NCBI RefSeq assembly: GCF_002838765.1
Contig: NZ_CP025120.1
Span: 248,001 to 312,000, forward strand
Reading direction: 5' to 3'
Source: Kangiella profundi
GTDB taxonomy: Bacteria; Pseudomonadota; Gammaproteobacteria; Enterobacterales; Kangiellaceae
Length of the DNA stretch: 64,000 nt
Positions within the stretch are counted from its first letter, which is position 1, and each line of letters opens with the position of its first letter. The position numbers and the translations under genes are program-made. The notes under the pieces were generated by a model. It ran no database searches, was not told the DNA's origin, and was given only the letters and a program-made list of their open reading frames with translations. This document shows positions 1-10,207 of the stretch, in pieces.

Positions 1-142
1 TAAGCGAGAAGACTTGTTACCGAACAACCCTAATATGTTCATATTTTCTACTCCCTATCCCCACATAATAGTACTGAAAGCAAGGAAATGACAAGCAAAA
101 ATGAGTAATAAATAAACAGCGAATTTGTATGCAGAAGAGCGG

Positions 143-171
143 CAGGTAACTATTTGGGCAGCGATTACCTG
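143..171. repeat. Short inverted repeat downstream of HD-GYP gene
   Basis: CAGGTAA (143-149) and TTACCTG (165-171) form a perfect 7-bp inverted repeat around a 15-nt centre. It lies about 45 bp beyond the stop codon of the minus-strand HD-GYP gene. No T-run follows on either strand, so it is not a convincing terminator; it could be an operator for a gene left of the window. Nothing else is recognised in 1-215. Confidence 0.25.
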
Positions 172-215
172 TGATTATGTTCTAACTTTAACGCTAGCAA
201 GCCGATTTAGGTAAT

Positions 216-1574
216 TCAGGCGACCTGAAAGGAGGGGGTTGAACGTAGCAAAACGGCTTTTAGATCAAAGTGAACCTCATGATCCGCCAGCGATCGTTTT
301 ATTCTTAAATAATTGCCGAAAGAGTCAGTCACATGCTTGGACAAATCAACGGCCACAGGCTGAATGAGCTTGCGGTAAGGGTCTGTTAGTAACTCAACAA
401 CGGGTTCAAGTTTATGATCTTCATTGGTCGAAAGAACCACAGCAATTTGACCATTATTCATTTTAACCAGACTGCCTACAGGATATATGCCGACCATTTG
501 AATAAACAGCTGCACCAGCTGACTGTCATAATGTTGATGCTGTTCATTGTAGAGAATCGAAACGGCTTGTGATGCGGGCATGCCGAGACGGTAACAGCGG
601 TCACTGGTCATGGCATCATAACTGTCAACGATGGCAATGATTCGGTCAAATAGTGAAAGTTCCTGGTCTGAAATCTGGCGTGGGTAGCCTTTACCATCAA
701 TTTGTTCATGATGATTGTGTGCAACCTGTTGGACTTCAGGAGCTATATCACCATGAGAGGACAGATACTGATAACCAAGCCTGGTGTGCTGTTTAATGGT
801 ATCGAACTCGTCCTGAGTTAGAGGGGTGGTTTTATTAAGAACCTCACTGGGAATTTGCATTTTACCGACATCATGCAACATACCACACAAACCTAGTAAC
901 TCTAGCTGCTCACGGTCGAGTTGGAGGTATTTGCCAAAGGTTATCGCGAGGATTCCGACCCTGAGACAGTGCTCTGCGGTATAGTCATCCTGATTTTTGA
1001 TTTTGGTCAGCCAGAACATGGCGGTATCGTTGCGCAATATACTATCGACACAGTCAGCAACGATTTCTCTAGCTGCCTGAACATCAATGCTACTAGAGTT
1101 TGCAACATCGTCCAGCACCTGATGGATGTGACTAAGGCTTCTGTCAAAAGCCTTCTGGGCCTTAGGCAGCTCCGCTCGTAATGCTCTGCTGGTTTGCTCG
1201 GCATCCGTAGCTTTGCGGGTGGACGATTTATTGGTTTTTTTGTGGAACAGATTATCGGAGGTGACACTGGTGTAGGAAATGTAATCTACATAGACCTCGT
1301 TACAGTATTGTTGCAACAGCGCTATGTCTCTGTGGGTATGAATGGTTACCTCTTGAAAATCGACGGGGATATCCGTCCAAGGCCTATCCAGCTCGACGAC
1401 GGTCATACCAATTTGTAAATCGGTAACTTTAAGTTTCTTTTTTTCCAGCTTTTGCAAAGAGTCACCAGGAACATAGCCTGATGGATGTGACGATTCTTTA
1501 ACTGTGTGACTATCGCTGAATTTGCTGTTTTTGTCTTTTCCCATCCAATGGGTCAATCGAGCAAAGAATTTCAT
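216..1574 (-). CDS. HD-GYP domain c-di-GMP phosphodiesterase (DUF3391 + HD-GYP)
   Basis: Predicted cytoplasmic phosphodiesterase that hydrolyses cyclic di-GMP. The 452-aa protein has an N-terminal DUF3391-type region at about residues 47-100 (the LQIGMTVVELDRPW stretch is typical), a linker, and an HD-GYP domain at about 185-370. The metal-binding HD pair is visible at 234-235 in LHDVGKM, HHE at 288-290, and DGKGYP ending at 298, so the catalytic signature is intact. No membrane segment is seen. The start is well supported: an AAGGAGGT ribosome site lies just upstream on the minus strand. It follows a close paralogue on the same strand after a 93-bp gap, so the two are probably co-transcribed or arose by tandem duplication. 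The signal it senses cannot be told from sequence. Confidence 0.88.
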   Translation of the reverse strand: MKFFARLTHWMGKDKNSKFSDSHTVKESSHPSGYVPGDSLQKLEKKKLKVTDLQIGMTVVELDRPWTDIPVDFQEVTIHTHRDIALLQQYCNEVYVDYISYTSVTSDNLFHKKTNKSSTRKATDAEQTSRALRAELPKAQKAFDRSLSHIHQVLDDVANSSSIDVQAAREIVADCVDSILRNDTAMFWLTKIKNQDDYTAEHCLRVGILAITFGKYLQLDREQLELLGLCGMLHDVGKMQIPSEVLNKTTPLTQDEFDTIKQHTRLGYQYLSSHGDIAPEVQQVAHNHHEQIDGKGYPRQISDQELSLFDRIIAIVDSYDAMTSDRCYRLGMPASQAVSILYNEQHQHYDSQLVQLFIQMVGIYPVGSLVKMNNGQIAVVLSTNEDHKLEPVVELLTDPYRKLIQPVAVDLSKHVTDSFGNYLRIKRSLADHEVHFDLKAVLLRSTPSFQVA

Positions 1575-1667
1575 GCAACCTCCTTGTGTCGAATTTTTAT
1601 ACTATTCCGTTATAAGGGAGGGTGCAAGCGATATTTTAGAGGGAATTATTCCTGTCAGAATAAAGAC

Positions 1668-2957
1668 TTAGCCGTTACCTCTAATAAAGTCCTCGAGATT
1701 GATTTCTCTTGCACTGTCACGCAGAGGCTTTTTAATGGCATAAAGCTTATTGTCTTTATCGTATTGCTCTTTGGTGAGATCGATAACGATAGGGCGTCTG
1801 AACTTGCCTTCAGGATCAAGAATGATTTCAATTTTTGGCTTCAGTTTCTGGTCTGGGTTGGCCGCAAGTACAATTCCGGTTTCGCCATTGGTCATCTCCA
1901 CCAGACTTCCTGGAGGGTAAATGCCAACCATTTGAATAAACTTCTCAACAAGCTCCGTATCAAAGTGAGTGCCTCTTTCTTTGAACAGAATGCCAAGAGC
2001 TTCCAATGGAGCCAGACCATCACGGAAAGAGCGATCGCTTGTTATGGCATCATAGGCATCAATAATGCCGATAATTTTGGCGTACATGCCAATGCGTTCA
2101 CTTTCAAGGCGCTGCGGATAACCTTTGCCGTCTACACGTTCGTGATGAGCGTGGGCAACGTCGGCAACGATTTCATCAAAGCCACCATGTTGCTTGAGGA
2201 AGATATAGCCAAGTACCGTGTGCTCCTTCATGACCTTGAATTCATCATCGGTTAAAGGACCAGGCTTATTGAGAATTTCCGGAGGAATTTTCATTTTACC
2301 GACATCGTGCAATAAACCACACATACCGATTGATTCGAGTTCCTGGTGACTGAAGCCAAGCATCTGACCGAAAGCAATAGCCATAATACTGACGCGCAGA
2401 CAGTGTTCGGAAGTATATTCATCACTGTCTTTAATGCGTGACAACCAGAACATGGCATTTGGGTTGGCTAAGATACTGGTGACGCATTCCGAAACCAGCT
2501 GTTTCGATTCTTCAATATCGATAGCTTTATTATTCTTTACGGCATCCAGTAAGTTCTTAATGCTTTCTTTTGAAGCTTTGAAAATACGTTCAGCTCTTGG
2601 TAGCTCATCTTGCAAACTTTGGCGAGCTTCCTCAGCTTCTGAACGGGATTGCTTGTATTCAGCATTTGGATAGTCATGCTTAATGGTTTCCCAGTAGTCT
2701 TCATCTAGCTCGACATAAACATGATTACAGTACACTGCAAGCGTATCCAGATCTTCCTGATTCTGCAGCGGAAAACCTTGAAACAATACCGGCACTTCAG
2801 TCCAAGGACGATCCAACTCAGCAATCTGCATGCCAAGGGTAAGTTCGTCAACAGGGATCTTGATTTTTACCAGGTGGGTACGTTTTTTCTTTTGAATGCC
2901 CGTATCCCGCACCTTGGAAGTATCGTCTTGCTCTTTTTTGCTTCGTTTAAAAATCAT
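1668..2957 (-). CDS. HD-GYP domain c-di-GMP phosphodiesterase, paralogue of neighbour
   Basis: The 429-aa protein has the same architecture as its downstream neighbour: a lysine-rich N-terminus, a DUF3391-type segment around residues 40-85 (LGMQIAELDRPW), then HD-GYP. HD is at 217-218 (LLHDVGKM), HHE at 271-273 and GKGYP ending at 281, so it should be active on c-di-GMP. The two proteins share long blocks such as EHCLRV, NAMFWL-like and QMVGIYP. It is transcribed away from the nuo operon; the 230-bp gap between them must carry both promoters. Ribosome-site match upstream is weak. A role in motility or biofilm control is known for the family and is only inference here. Confidence 0.88.
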   Translation of the reverse strand: MIFKRSKKEQDDTSKVRDTGIQKKKRTHLVKIKIPVDELTLGMQIAELDRPWTEVPVLFQGFPLQNQEDLDTLAVYCNHVYVELDEDYWETIKHDYPNAEYKQSRSEAEEARQSLQDELPRAERIFKASKESIKNLLDAVKNNKAIDIEESKQLVSECVTSILANPNAMFWLSRIKDSDEYTSEHCLRVSIMAIAFGQMLGFSHQELESIGMCGLLHDVGKMKIPPEILNKPGPLTDDEFKVMKEHTVLGYIFLKQHGGFDEIVADVAHAHHERVDGKGYPQRLESERIGMYAKIIGIIDAYDAITSDRSFRDGLAPLEALGILFKERGTHFDTELVEKFIQMVGIYPPGSLVEMTNGETGIVLAANPDQKLKPKIEIILDPEGKFRRPIVIDLTKEQYDKDNKLYAIKKPLRDSAREINLEDFIRGNG

Positions 2958-3034
2958 CGAGATACATTACTTGAGTCATATGAATCCATACTAAAATAAT
3001 TCCTGTAAATAGCAAAGCGTTCTATAGCGCATTT

Positions 3035-3063
3035 TTGTAAGTTTGTGTTGTAATGCATATAAG
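3035..3063 (+). promoter_or_regulatory. Candidate sigma70 promoter of the nuo operon
   Basis: TTGTAA (3035-3040), a 17-nt spacer and TATAAG (3058-3063) lie about 125 bp before nuoA, in the gap divergent to the HD-GYP genes. This is the best-spaced -35/-10 pair seen there. It is a by-eye match and the start point is unproven. Confidence 0.4.
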
Positions 3064-3153
3064 CGTACCAGATTGGTGGGGATTGAGGGGCTAGCCAAAT
3101 CCCTGAACTGCTGGTAAGGTATTCCGAAAATAAGTAAAAACTTATTGATAAAT

Positions 3154-3191
3154 AAGGAAACAGGGCGCGCATGAGACTCATAAATTTATGA
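3154..3191 (+). other. Possible micro-ORF (MRLINL) overlapping the nuoA start
   Basis: An AAGGA ribosome site (3154-3158) sits 12 nt before an ATG at 3171 that opens a six-codon frame, MRLINL, ending in TGA at 3189-3191. That stop overlaps the nuoA ATG (3188) in the string TTATGA. The site is about 29 nt from the nuoA ATG, too far for direct use. Translational coupling is inferred; chance is possible. Confidence 0.3.
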
Positions 3192-3544
3192 TTGAACAAT
3201 ATGCACCAATCCTCGTTTTTATCATCATTGGGCTGTTATTCGGCGCAGGTCTGCTACTAGTCGGATATTTCGCCAGCCCAACCAATCCTGATCCCGCAAA
3301 AGAAACAGCCTTTGAATGTGGCTTTGATGCCTTTGAAGATTCGCGAATGAAATTTGATGTGCGATTTTATCTTGTCGCTATTTTATTCATTATTTTTGAT
3401 CTGGAAATTGCTTTCCTATTTCCATGGGCGGTGGTGTTTGATGACTTGGGCTGGTTCGGGGTTATCAGCATGGGCGTTTTTTTATTATTGTTATTGATTG
3501 GATTTGCCTACGAATGGAAGAAAGGAGCCCTGGAGTGGGAATGA
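3188..3544 (+). CDS. nuoA: NADH-quinone oxidoreductase subunit A
   Basis: Small membrane subunit of respiratory complex I, which oxidises NADH, reduces quinone and pumps protons. At 118 aa it has the family length and three hydrophobic segments (about residues 8-30, 60-82 and 87-110). The conserved loop after the first helix ([10 protein letters not shown]) and the [17 protein letters not shown] core are clear. It opens a complete nuoA-N cluster. No good ribosome site sits directly ahead of the ATG; a micro-ORF with its own site overlaps the start. A 94-bp gap follows before nuoB. Confidence 0.97.
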   Translation: MIEQYAPILVFIIIGLLFGAGLLLVGYFASPTNPDPAKETAFECGFDAFEDSRMKFDVRFYLVAILFIIFDLEIAFLFPWAVVFDDLGWFGVISMGVFLLLLLIGFAYEWKKGALEWE

Positions 3545-3638
3545 TTTTTGACTTAATCAGCAGCTTTAAGATTGAGGCAAACGGCTGCTTGGTTCATCCT
3601 TTTTCTAATCGTTAGCGATTGGGCGAATAGGTACTGCA

Positions 3639-4205
3639 ATGGGACTGGAGAAACAATTACAGGGTGACGGATTTGTAACGACCAGTATCAAAGAACTCTT
3701 TGACTGGGCGCGTACCGGATCCATGTGGCCAGTAACTTTTGGTCTCGCCTGCTGTGCAGTTGAGATGATGCATGCGGGCGCGGCACGTTATGACATGGAC
3801 CGTTTTGGGATGGTTTTCAGACCCAGCCCACGCCAGTCCGATGTCATGATTGTGGCCGGTACTTTGACCAATAAAATGGCGCCAGCCCTACGCAGAGTTT
3901 ATGACCAGATGCCTGATCCCAAGTGGGTGATTTCAATGGGGTCCTGTGCTAACGGTGGCGGCTATTATCATTATTCCTATTCTGTTGTGCGCGGTTGTGA
4001 TCGCATCATTCCTGTTGATATCTATGTGCCCGGTTGTCCACCGAGCGCTGAAGCACTGCTCTATGGAGTTATTCAATTACAGAACAAGATTCGTCGCCAG
4101 AAAGTAATCCCTCGTTCAATGGCAAATTCAACAAATGGCGAGCAATCAGATGATGTTGCCGAGCTAACTCAATCAAAAAACAATGAAGGGGTGTCGCTTG
4201 GCTAA
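3639..4205 (+). CDS. nuoB: NADH-quinone oxidoreductase subunit B
   Basis: Peripheral-arm subunit carrying the terminal 4Fe-4S cluster N2, which passes electrons to quinone. The 188-aa protein shows the ligand set: the paired cysteines in LACCAVEMM, one in GSCANGGG and one in VPGCPPS. The [16 protein letters not shown] block is diagnostic. The last ~35 residues are polar and variable, a little longer than a minimal NuoB. Its 3' end overlaps the start region of nuoC, suggesting coupled translation. Confidence 0.97.
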   Translation: MGLEKQLQGDGFVTTSIKELFDWARTGSMWPVTFGLACCAVEMMHAGAARYDMDRFGMVFRPSPRQSDVMIVAGTLTNKMAPALRRVYDQMPDPKWVISMGSCANGGGYYHYSYSVVRGCDRIIPVDIYVPGCPPSAEALLYGVIQLQNKIRRQKVIPRSMANSTNGEQSDDVAELTQSKNNEGVSLG

Positions 4206-4893
4206 ATCATTAATGAACACTCTGGGTGAGATTTTTGGTGACAGGCTGATAGCCTGTGATAAAGCCTTTGGCGAAGTCACCATTGAGGTTGCTAAAGATG
4301 ATCTGATCGAGGTAGCCAAGGAACTACGTGACCATGACGACCTGAAATTCGAACAGCTGATTGATCTGAGCGCTGTGGATTATCTGACTTACGGTCAGGA
4401 CGAGTGGGCTACTACTGAAGCTACCGGGACCGGCTTTGGGCGCGCGCGTGAAGCGACCAGTTCAGCGGTTCATCAAGAATGGCAGCGTGAACGTTTTGCA
4501 GTGGTTTATCATTTGCTATCTATTATTCATAACCGCCGATTAAGAGTGAAATGCTTTGTGCAGGATAATCGTCCCATGTTGCCTTCGGTGGTGACTGTCT
4601 GGAACAGTGCAAACTGGTATGAGCGCGAGGCGTTTGATCTGTTCGGCATCTTATTTGAAGGCCATCCAGACTTACGAAGAATTTTGACTGACTATGGTTT
4701 TATCGGCCATCCTTTCCGCAAGGACTTCCCTTTAATCGGCAATGTTGAACTCCGCTATGATGCTAAACAGAAGCGTTGTGTTTATGAGCCTGTTTCCATT
4801 GAGCCGCGTGTACTGGTGCCGCGGGTAATCCGCAAAGAAAAGGATCCCACTATCTATGTGAGCAGTCCTGAACAGGGAGGCAAGCGTGGCTGA
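4198..4893 (+). CDS. nuoC: NADH-quinone oxidoreductase subunit C
   Basis: 30-kDa-type subunit of the complex I peripheral arm. It carries the family signature around [26 protein letters not shown] sequence and the HPFRKDFPL motif. It is a separate gene here, unlike the NuoCD fusion of E. coli. I prefer the TTG at 4198 as start because AAGGGG (4186-4191) lies 6 nt before it; the in-frame ATG at 4183 has no ribosome site and ATG 4213 is also possible. The start lies inside the nuoB 3' end (which stops at 4205), and the end overlaps nuoD by 8 nt. Residues around 60-90 form a hydrophilic insert ([19 protein letters not shown]). Confidence 0.93.
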   Translation: MAKSLMNTLGEIFGDRLIACDKAFGEVTIEVAKDDLIEVAKELRDHDDLKFEQLIDLSAVDYLTYGQDEWATTEATGTGFGRAREATSSAVHQEWQRERFAVVYHLLSIIHNRRLRVKCFVQDNRPMLPSVVTVWNSANWYEREAFDLFGILFEGHPDLRRILTDYGFIGHPFRKDFPLIGNVELRYDAKQKRCVYEPVSIEPRVLVPRVIRKEKDPTIYVSSPEQGGKRG

Positions 4894-6139
4894 AATTCGT
4901 AATTACACCATTAACTTTGGCCCGCAGCACCCAGCGGCCCATGGCGTATTGCGTCTGATTCTGGAAATGGATGGCGAAACAGTCGTTCGCGCAGACCCAC
5001 ATGTGGGATTGTTGCACCGAGCTACCGAAAAACTGGCTGAGAGCAAACCTTTCAATCAAAGCATCGGCTACATGGATCGACTCGATTATGTATCCATGAT
5101 GTGCAATGAACATTCTTATGTGCTGGCGATTGAAAAATTAATGGGCATTAAGCCGCCAGAAAGAGCGCAATATATTCGTGTCATGTTCTCTGAAATTACC
5201 CGCATATTGAATCACCTGATGTGGCTGGGTGCTCATGCGCTGGATATCGGTGCCATGACGGTATTTTTATATGCATTCCGAGAGCGTGAAACATTGATGG
5301 ACTGTTATGAAGCTGTCAGTGGCGCACGCATGCATGCGACTTATTTCCGTCCGGGTGGTGTGTACCGGGATCTGCCTGATGAAATGCCTCAGTACAAGGT
5401 ATCGCCATTTACCAGTGAGCGGAAAGCTGAAGAGCTTAATGCAAATAGACAGGGTTCTCTGCTGGATTTCATCTGGGACTTTACAGAAACCTTCCCGGAT
5501 CGTGTCGATGAATATGAGGCGCTGCTGACTGAAAACCGAATCTGGAAACAGCGTACTGTAGGAATTGGTGTAGTAAGTCCTGAGCGTGCTCTGCAATTAG
5601 GTTTCAGCGGCCCTATGCTGCGCGGTTCTGGAATTGCCTGGGACCTGCGTAAAAAGCAGCCTTATGAAGTTTATGACCGGATGGATTTCGATATTCCCAT
5701 TGGCAAAACTGGCGACTGTTATGACCGCTATCTGGTGCGGATCGAAGAAATGCGACAGTCGAACCAGATTATTCGTCAGTGTGTGCAGTGGTTGCGTGAA
5801 AATTCCGGGCCAGTCATGTTAGAAAATCATAAAGTGACTCCACCGGATCGTGAGACCATGAAGCATGATATGGAGTCGCTGATTCATCACTTTAAATTAT
5901 TTACCGAAGGATATTGTGTTCCTGAAGGTGAGGCTTACGCTGCCGTAGAACATCCGAAGGGCGAGTTCGGGGTCTATCTGGTGTCTGATGGTGCAAACAA
6001 ACCTTATCGCGTCAAAATTCGCGCCGCAGGCTTTGCTCACTTGAGTGCCATGAATGAAATGGCTTCGGGGCACATGCTGGCGGATGTGGTAGCGATAATC
6101 GGTACACAGGACATCGTATTCGGAGAGATTGATCGATAA
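4886..6139 (+). CDS. nuoD: NADH-quinone oxidoreductase subunit D
   Basis: 49-kDa subunit that forms the quinone-binding site with NuoB. The 417-aa protein has the N-terminal [15 protein letters not shown] motif with the quinone-site histidine, then [10 protein letters not shown] and the C-terminal end [12 protein letters not shown], all typical. Start is GTG at 4886, 8 nt inside nuoC, with GGGAGG just upstream. Length agrees with unfused NuoD proteins. Confidence 0.97.
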   Translation: MAEIRNYTINFGPQHPAAHGVLRLILEMDGETVVRADPHVGLLHRATEKLAESKPFNQSIGYMDRLDYVSMMCNEHSYVLAIEKLMGIKPPERAQYIRVMFSEITRILNHLMWLGAHALDIGAMTVFLYAFRERETLMDCYEAVSGARMHATYFRPGGVYRDLPDEMPQYKVSPFTSERKAEELNANRQGSLLDFIWDFTETFPDRVDEYEALLTENRIWKQRTVGIGVVSPERALQLGFSGPMLRGSGIAWDLRKKQPYEVYDRMDFDIPIGKTGDCYDRYLVRIEEMRQSNQIIRQCVQWLRENSGPVMLENHKVTPPDRETMKHDMESLIHHFKLFTEGYCVPEGEAYAAVEHPKGEFGVYLVSDGANKPYRVKIRAAGFAHLSAMNEMASGHMLADVVAIIGTQDIVFGEIDR

Positions 6140-6141
6140 CC

Positions 6142-6636
6142 ATGAGCGCTAATGACTTAACAGAAATGGTATCCGCTGAGTCAATCAAGCAAATTGACCG
6201 TTGGATAGCGAAGTACCCCACTGAACGAAAGCGTTCAGCGATCATTCCTGTGTTTAGCATAGTACAGGAAGAGTTGGGTTACTTAAGTCGCGAAGCGATG
6301 GATGCGGTAGCTGACTATCTGGAAATACCTCATATTGGTGCCTATGAAGTGGCGACCTTTTATTCGATGTTTCGGTTGGAGCCAGGTGGAAAGCACGTGG
6401 TTTCATTATGCACCAATGTGTCCTGTATGCTCGCTGGAAGTGGCGACTTGAAGCAATGGTTCAAAGATGAACTCGGTATTGAGCCGGGCCAGACCACTAA
6501 AGATGGCCGAATCACTTTAAAAGAAGTCGAATGCATGGCTGCCTGTGGTGGTGCACCAATGCTGGAAGTCGATAAGCAGTATCACGAAAATTTAACCGTA
6601 GAAAAGATGGCGGATCTGATCCGCGATCTGAGTTAG
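6142..6636 (+). CDS. nuoE: NADH-quinone oxidoreductase subunit E
   Basis: 24-kDa 2Fe-2S subunit (cluster N1a) of the NADH-dehydrogenase module. The 164-aa protein contains the four ligand cysteines in the usual arrangement: CTNVSC in the middle and CMAACGGAP later. The N-terminal helical region ([21 protein letters not shown]) is typical. It begins 2 nt after nuoD, so translation is likely coupled. Confidence 0.97.
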   Translation: MSANDLTEMVSAESIKQIDRWIAKYPTERKRSAIIPVFSIVQEELGYLSREAMDAVADYLEIPHIGAYEVATFYSMFRLEPGGKHVVSLCTNVSCMLAGSGDLKQWFKDELGIEPGQTTKDGRITLKEVECMAACGGAPMLEVDKQYHENLTVEKMADLIRDLS

Positions 6637-6650
6637 AGGTTAGTCAATTA

Positions 6651-7946
6651 ATGGCAAACGAAGTCTGTTTTAGAACATTGCACCTGGATAAGCCCTGGAC
6701 GCTTAAGACTTATGAGTCAGCGGGGGGCTATCGTGTATGGCGAAAAATTCTGGCAGAGAAAACGTCACCGGAAGAGATTATTGAAGAATTAAAACTTTCT
6801 GCTCTGCGCGGCCGTGGTGGTGCTGGATTCCCAACCGGACTGAAATGGAGTTTTATGCCGCGACACGCGCCGGGTCAAAAGTATGTGGTCTGTAATTCTG
6901 ATGAAGGTGAGCCAGGCACATTCAAGGACCGTGATATTCTGCGTTTTAATCCTCATCAGCTGATAGAGGGGATGGCAATTGGTGGTTATGTCATGGGCGC
7001 AACCGTTGGCTATAACTATATGCGCGGTGAATTCTACGAGCCAATTGAACGCTTTGAGCAGGCACTGGAAGAAGCTTATAAAGAGGGCCTGCTAGGCAAG
7101 GATATCTTAGGCTCTGGAGTGGACTTTGATTTGCATAGTCACATTGGTGCCGGTGCCTATATCTGTGGTGAAGAAACTGCATTACTGGAATCACTCGAAG
7201 GCAAAAAAGGTCAGCCTCGATTTAAGCCTCCATTTCCGGCCAATTACGGTTTGTTTGGTCGCCCAACTAATGTCAACAACACTGAAAGTTTTGCATCGGT
7301 GCCTGTCATCCTCGAGAAGGGTGGTAAGTGGTTCTTGGAACTGGGCAAAGAGAATAATGGTGGTACTAAAATCTTCTCCGTGTCAGGCCATGTTAACAAA
7401 CCGGGCAATTATGAAATTGGACTAGGTACACCCTTCAAAGATTTGCTGGAAATGGCTGGCGGCATGAAGGATGGCAAGAAACTTAAGGCGGTTATTCCGG
7501 GAGGCTCTAGTGCTCCGGTGTTGCCAGCGGATGTGATGATGGATATCACCATGGATTATGACGCGATTGGCAAAGCAGGTTCAATGCTCGGTTCAGGTGC
7601 CGTAATCATCATGGATGAAGATACGGATATGGTTGAGGTGCTTGGTCGAATTGCTCATTTCTATTACGAAGAGTCCTGCGGGCAATGCACACCTTGTCGC
7701 GAAGGCACTGGCTGGATGTCACGCATGATTCATCGTATCGCCAATGGGCAGGGTAAAGAGAGTGATCTGAAAGATCTGGATGAAATTGCCGGCAATATTA
7801 TGGGGCGAACTATTTGTGCGCTAGGTGATGCTGCAGCCATGCCAGTACAAAGTTTTATAAAACACTTCAAAGATGAATTTGAAGCGAAGATTAAGCAAGC
7901 GGTTGCTACTCAAGAGCAAACCGCAAAACACGCTGTTAATGAATAA
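6651..7946 (+). CDS. nuoF: NADH-quinone oxidoreductase subunit F (NADH/FMN-binding)
   Basis: 51-kDa subunit that binds NADH and FMN and holds 4Fe-4S cluster N3; electrons enter complex I here. The glycine-rich nucleotide site [10 protein letters not shown], the FMN-region ICGEETALL, and the C-terminal cluster ligands [12 protein letters not shown] plus TICALGDAA are all present. At 431 aa the length is normal. It begins 14 nt after nuoE. Confidence 0.97.
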   Translation: MANEVCFRTLHLDKPWTLKTYESAGGYRVWRKILAEKTSPEEIIEELKLSALRGRGGAGFPTGLKWSFMPRHAPGQKYVVCNSDEGEPGTFKDRDILRFNPHQLIEGMAIGGYVMGATVGYNYMRGEFYEPIERFEQALEEAYKEGLLGKDILGSGVDFDLHSHIGAGAYICGEETALLESLEGKKGQPRFKPPFPANYGLFGRPTNVNNTESFASVPVILEKGGKWFLELGKENNGGTKIFSVSGHVNKPGNYEIGLGTPFKDLLEMAGGMKDGKKLKAVIPGGSSAPVLPADVMMDITMDYDAIGKAGSMLGSGAVIIMDEDTDMVEVLGRIAHFYYEESCGQCTPCREGTGWMSRMIHRIANGQGKESDLKDLDEIAGNIMGRTICALGDAAAMPVQSFIKHFKDEFEAKIKQAVATQEQTAKHAVNE

Positions 7947-7963
7947 CGAGGCACGATGATTTT

Positions 7964-10207
7964 ATGATTTCGATTGAAGTCGATGGTCGAAAAATTGAAG
8001 CCGAAGAAGGCTCAATGATTATCGAAGTGGCGGATGCCAATGGCATCACCATTCCTCGTTTTTGTTACCACAAAAAATTATCAATAGCCGCCAACTGCCG
8101 GATGTGCCTGGTTGAAGTTGAAGGCGTCAAAAAACCATTGCCAGCCTGTGCAACTCCGATATCAGACGGAATGGTTGTAAAGACCCAGTCTGATTTGGCT
8201 GAGGGGGGTCAGAAGTCGGTGATGGAGTTTTTACTGATTAACCATCCGCTGGATTGTCCTATCTGCGATCAGGGCGGTGAGTGTGAGCTGCAGGACCTGG
8301 CGATGGGATATGGACGCGATGTATCACGTTTCTGTGAAGGGAAGCGTGCCGTTGTCGACAAGGACATAGGGCCTTTGATTGAAACGGAAATGACGCGTTG
8401 TATTCATTGCACCCGCTGTGTTCGCTTTGGCCGTGAAATTGCAGGCATCCGTGAAATGGGTGCTACTGGACGTGGTGAGCATATGGAAATCACCACTTTC
8501 ATCGAAAAATCTGTGGACTCCGAAGTATCGGGCAATATTATTGATTTATGTCCTGTCGGCGCATTGACCGCTAAGCCATCGCGCTATCGTGCGCGTGCCT
8601 GGGAAATGACCCAGTATGATTCAGTGTCACCGCATGACTGTATTGGCGCGAACCTGCATGTGCATACCCATCGCAACATGGTTATTCGGGTTGTACCAAA
8701 AGAAAACGAAGCTGTTAATGAAGTCTGGTTGTCAGATCGCGACCGTTACTCCTACGAAGCGGTGACCATGCGCGACAATGATAATCGCCGACTGCAGGAA
8801 CCAATGCTGAAAGTTAATGGCGAGTGGCAGGCCACTGACTGGGAAACGGCACTGGACAAAGTTGCCAGTAAGCTGAATATGATTGCGCAGACTGATGGCG
8901 CAGAGCATATCGGAGCCATCTCCAGCCCGAGTGCTACAACCGAGGAAATGTACCTGCTACAGAAGCTGATTCGTGGCCTCGGCTCTAACAATATTGATCA
9001 CCGTATCCGCATCAGCGATTACTCAATGCAGGATAACGAGTCGTTGTTCCCAGAACTGAGCATTGAGCTTTCAGAGCTAGAAGCATTGGATGCCTGCCTG
9101 TTGGTGGGAAGTGATTTGCGAAAGGACCAGCCACTGGCTGCGCTACGAGTGCGAAAAGCAACCCGACATGGGCAGATTGCCATCATCAATGCGCGTAAAG
9201 TCTACAATAACTTTAACGTGTTACATGAAATAGAAGCTACTCCAGAAGACTGGCTTCAGCAGGTGGCTGGTGTAGCCAAGTATCTACTGGATGAAGCGAT
9301 GGCGTCTGAGGACATCTCTGCAGATGGCCTGGGTTATGAGGGATTAGACGAGTTATTGGCTGAGATTAAGGTCGAGCAGTCCCATATTAATATCGCCAAA
9401 ATGCTACAGAAAGCTGAGAGTTCCGGTGTGGTGTTAGGATTAGCGGCATTAGAGTTCAGTCATGCGGCCACTCTACGAATGCTGTGTCGTGCCATTGCCG
9501 GGCTATCAGGCGCAACTTTCGGCATCATGACGCATGGCGGTAACAGTGCCGGTGCCTATCTTGCCGGTGCTATTCCGCATCGTGGCCCGGGTGGTGCAGA
9601 TGTTGAGGAAGGCGGCCAAACTGCTCAGCAGATGCTTGCCGAAGGTAAGAAAGCCTTCATTTTACTTAAGACTGAAATTGGTAAAGAAGCCGTTAATGCG
9701 GAGCAGGCTAAAGCAAGCCTGCAGGCTAGTGAATTTGTGGTTGCTTTAACCAGTTATACGGATGACGAAGCGTTTGAGTATGCCGATGTGATCCTGCCAA
9801 TTGCGACCTATCTTGAAAGCCCCGGCTCGTACGTCAATGTTAATGGTCATTGGCAGGACTTTAATGCCTGCGTTCAGGCGCCGGGTCAGGCAAAACCCGC
9901 CTGGAAAGTATTGCGTGTCATGGGCAATCTGCTCGAATTAAAGAATTTTGACTATGTGTCAGCGCAGGATGTGATGCAGGAAGTGAAGGGGCGTATGGGG
10001 GCCGTTGGTGATCGAATTAAAGCACGCTGGCAATGTCCCGAGAGCTTGCCAACCGATGGACAATGTCCTGAACCACTAAATATCTATCAGGTGGACTGCT
10101 GGACTAGACGCGCCAAAGCGTTGCAAAAGTCAGCTCTTGCCGAAGGCAAAGAAGGATTAAAACGACCTAAACTCAGTCCATTCCATAATATTCTGGGGGG
10201 CGTCTAA
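7964..10207 (+). CDS. nuoG: NADH-quinone oxidoreductase subunit G
   Basis: Large iron-sulfur subunit of the NADH module. The N-terminal ferredoxin domain holds the 2Fe-2S ligands (CRMC), the [18 protein letters not shown] motif of cluster N5 with its histidine ligand, and CIHCTRC for N4. A long molybdopterin-oxidoreductase-like domain follows to residue 747; in this family it no longer binds molybdenum. Start: GAGG (7948-7951) lies 12 nt ahead, but is better placed for a tiny ATG-ATT-TTA-TGA frame whose stop overlaps this ATG. The stop codon overlaps the nuoH start (TAATG). Confidence 0.97.
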   Translation: MISIEVDGRKIEAEEGSMIIEVADANGITIPRFCYHKKLSIAANCRMCLVEVEGVKKPLPACATPISDGMVVKTQSDLAEGGQKSVMEFLLINHPLDCPICDQGGECELQDLAMGYGRDVSRFCEGKRAVVDKDIGPLIETEMTRCIHCTRCVRFGREIAGIREMGATGRGEHMEITTFIEKSVDSEVSGNIIDLCPVGALTAKPSRYRARAWEMTQYDSVSPHDCIGANLHVHTHRNMVIRVVPKENEAVNEVWLSDRDRYSYEAVTMRDNDNRRLQEPMLKVNGEWQATDWETALDKVASKLNMIAQTDGAEHIGAISSPSATTEEMYLLQKLIRGLGSNNIDHRIRISDYSMQDNESLFPELSIELSELEALDACLLVGSDLRKDQPLAALRVRKATRHGQIAIINARKVYNNFNVLHEIEATPEDWLQQVAGVAKYLLDEAMASEDISADGLGYEGLDELLAEIKVEQSHINIAKMLQKAESSGVVLGLAALEFSHAATLRMLCRAIAGLSGATFGIMTHGGNSAGAYLAGAIPHRGPGGADVEEGGQTAQQMLAEGKKAFILLKTEIGKEAVNAEQAKASLQASEFVVALTSYTDDEAFEYADVILPIATYLESPGSYVNVNGHWQDFNACVQAPGQAKPAWKVLRVMGNLLELKNFDYVSAQDVMQEVKGRMGAVGDRIKARWQCPESLPTDGQCPEPLNIYQVDCWTRRAKALQKSALAEGKEGLKRPKLSPFHNILGGV

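Noticed and set aside
1506..2255. 249-aa plus-strand ORF
   Set aside because: It lies antisense to the two HD-GYP genes, has no domain or ribosome site, and reflects the third-position pattern of the real genes.
2954..3199. 81-aa minus-strand ORF across the nuo promoter
   Set aside because: Overlaps the regulatory gap and the nuoA start, no ribosome site, no recognisable protein pattern.
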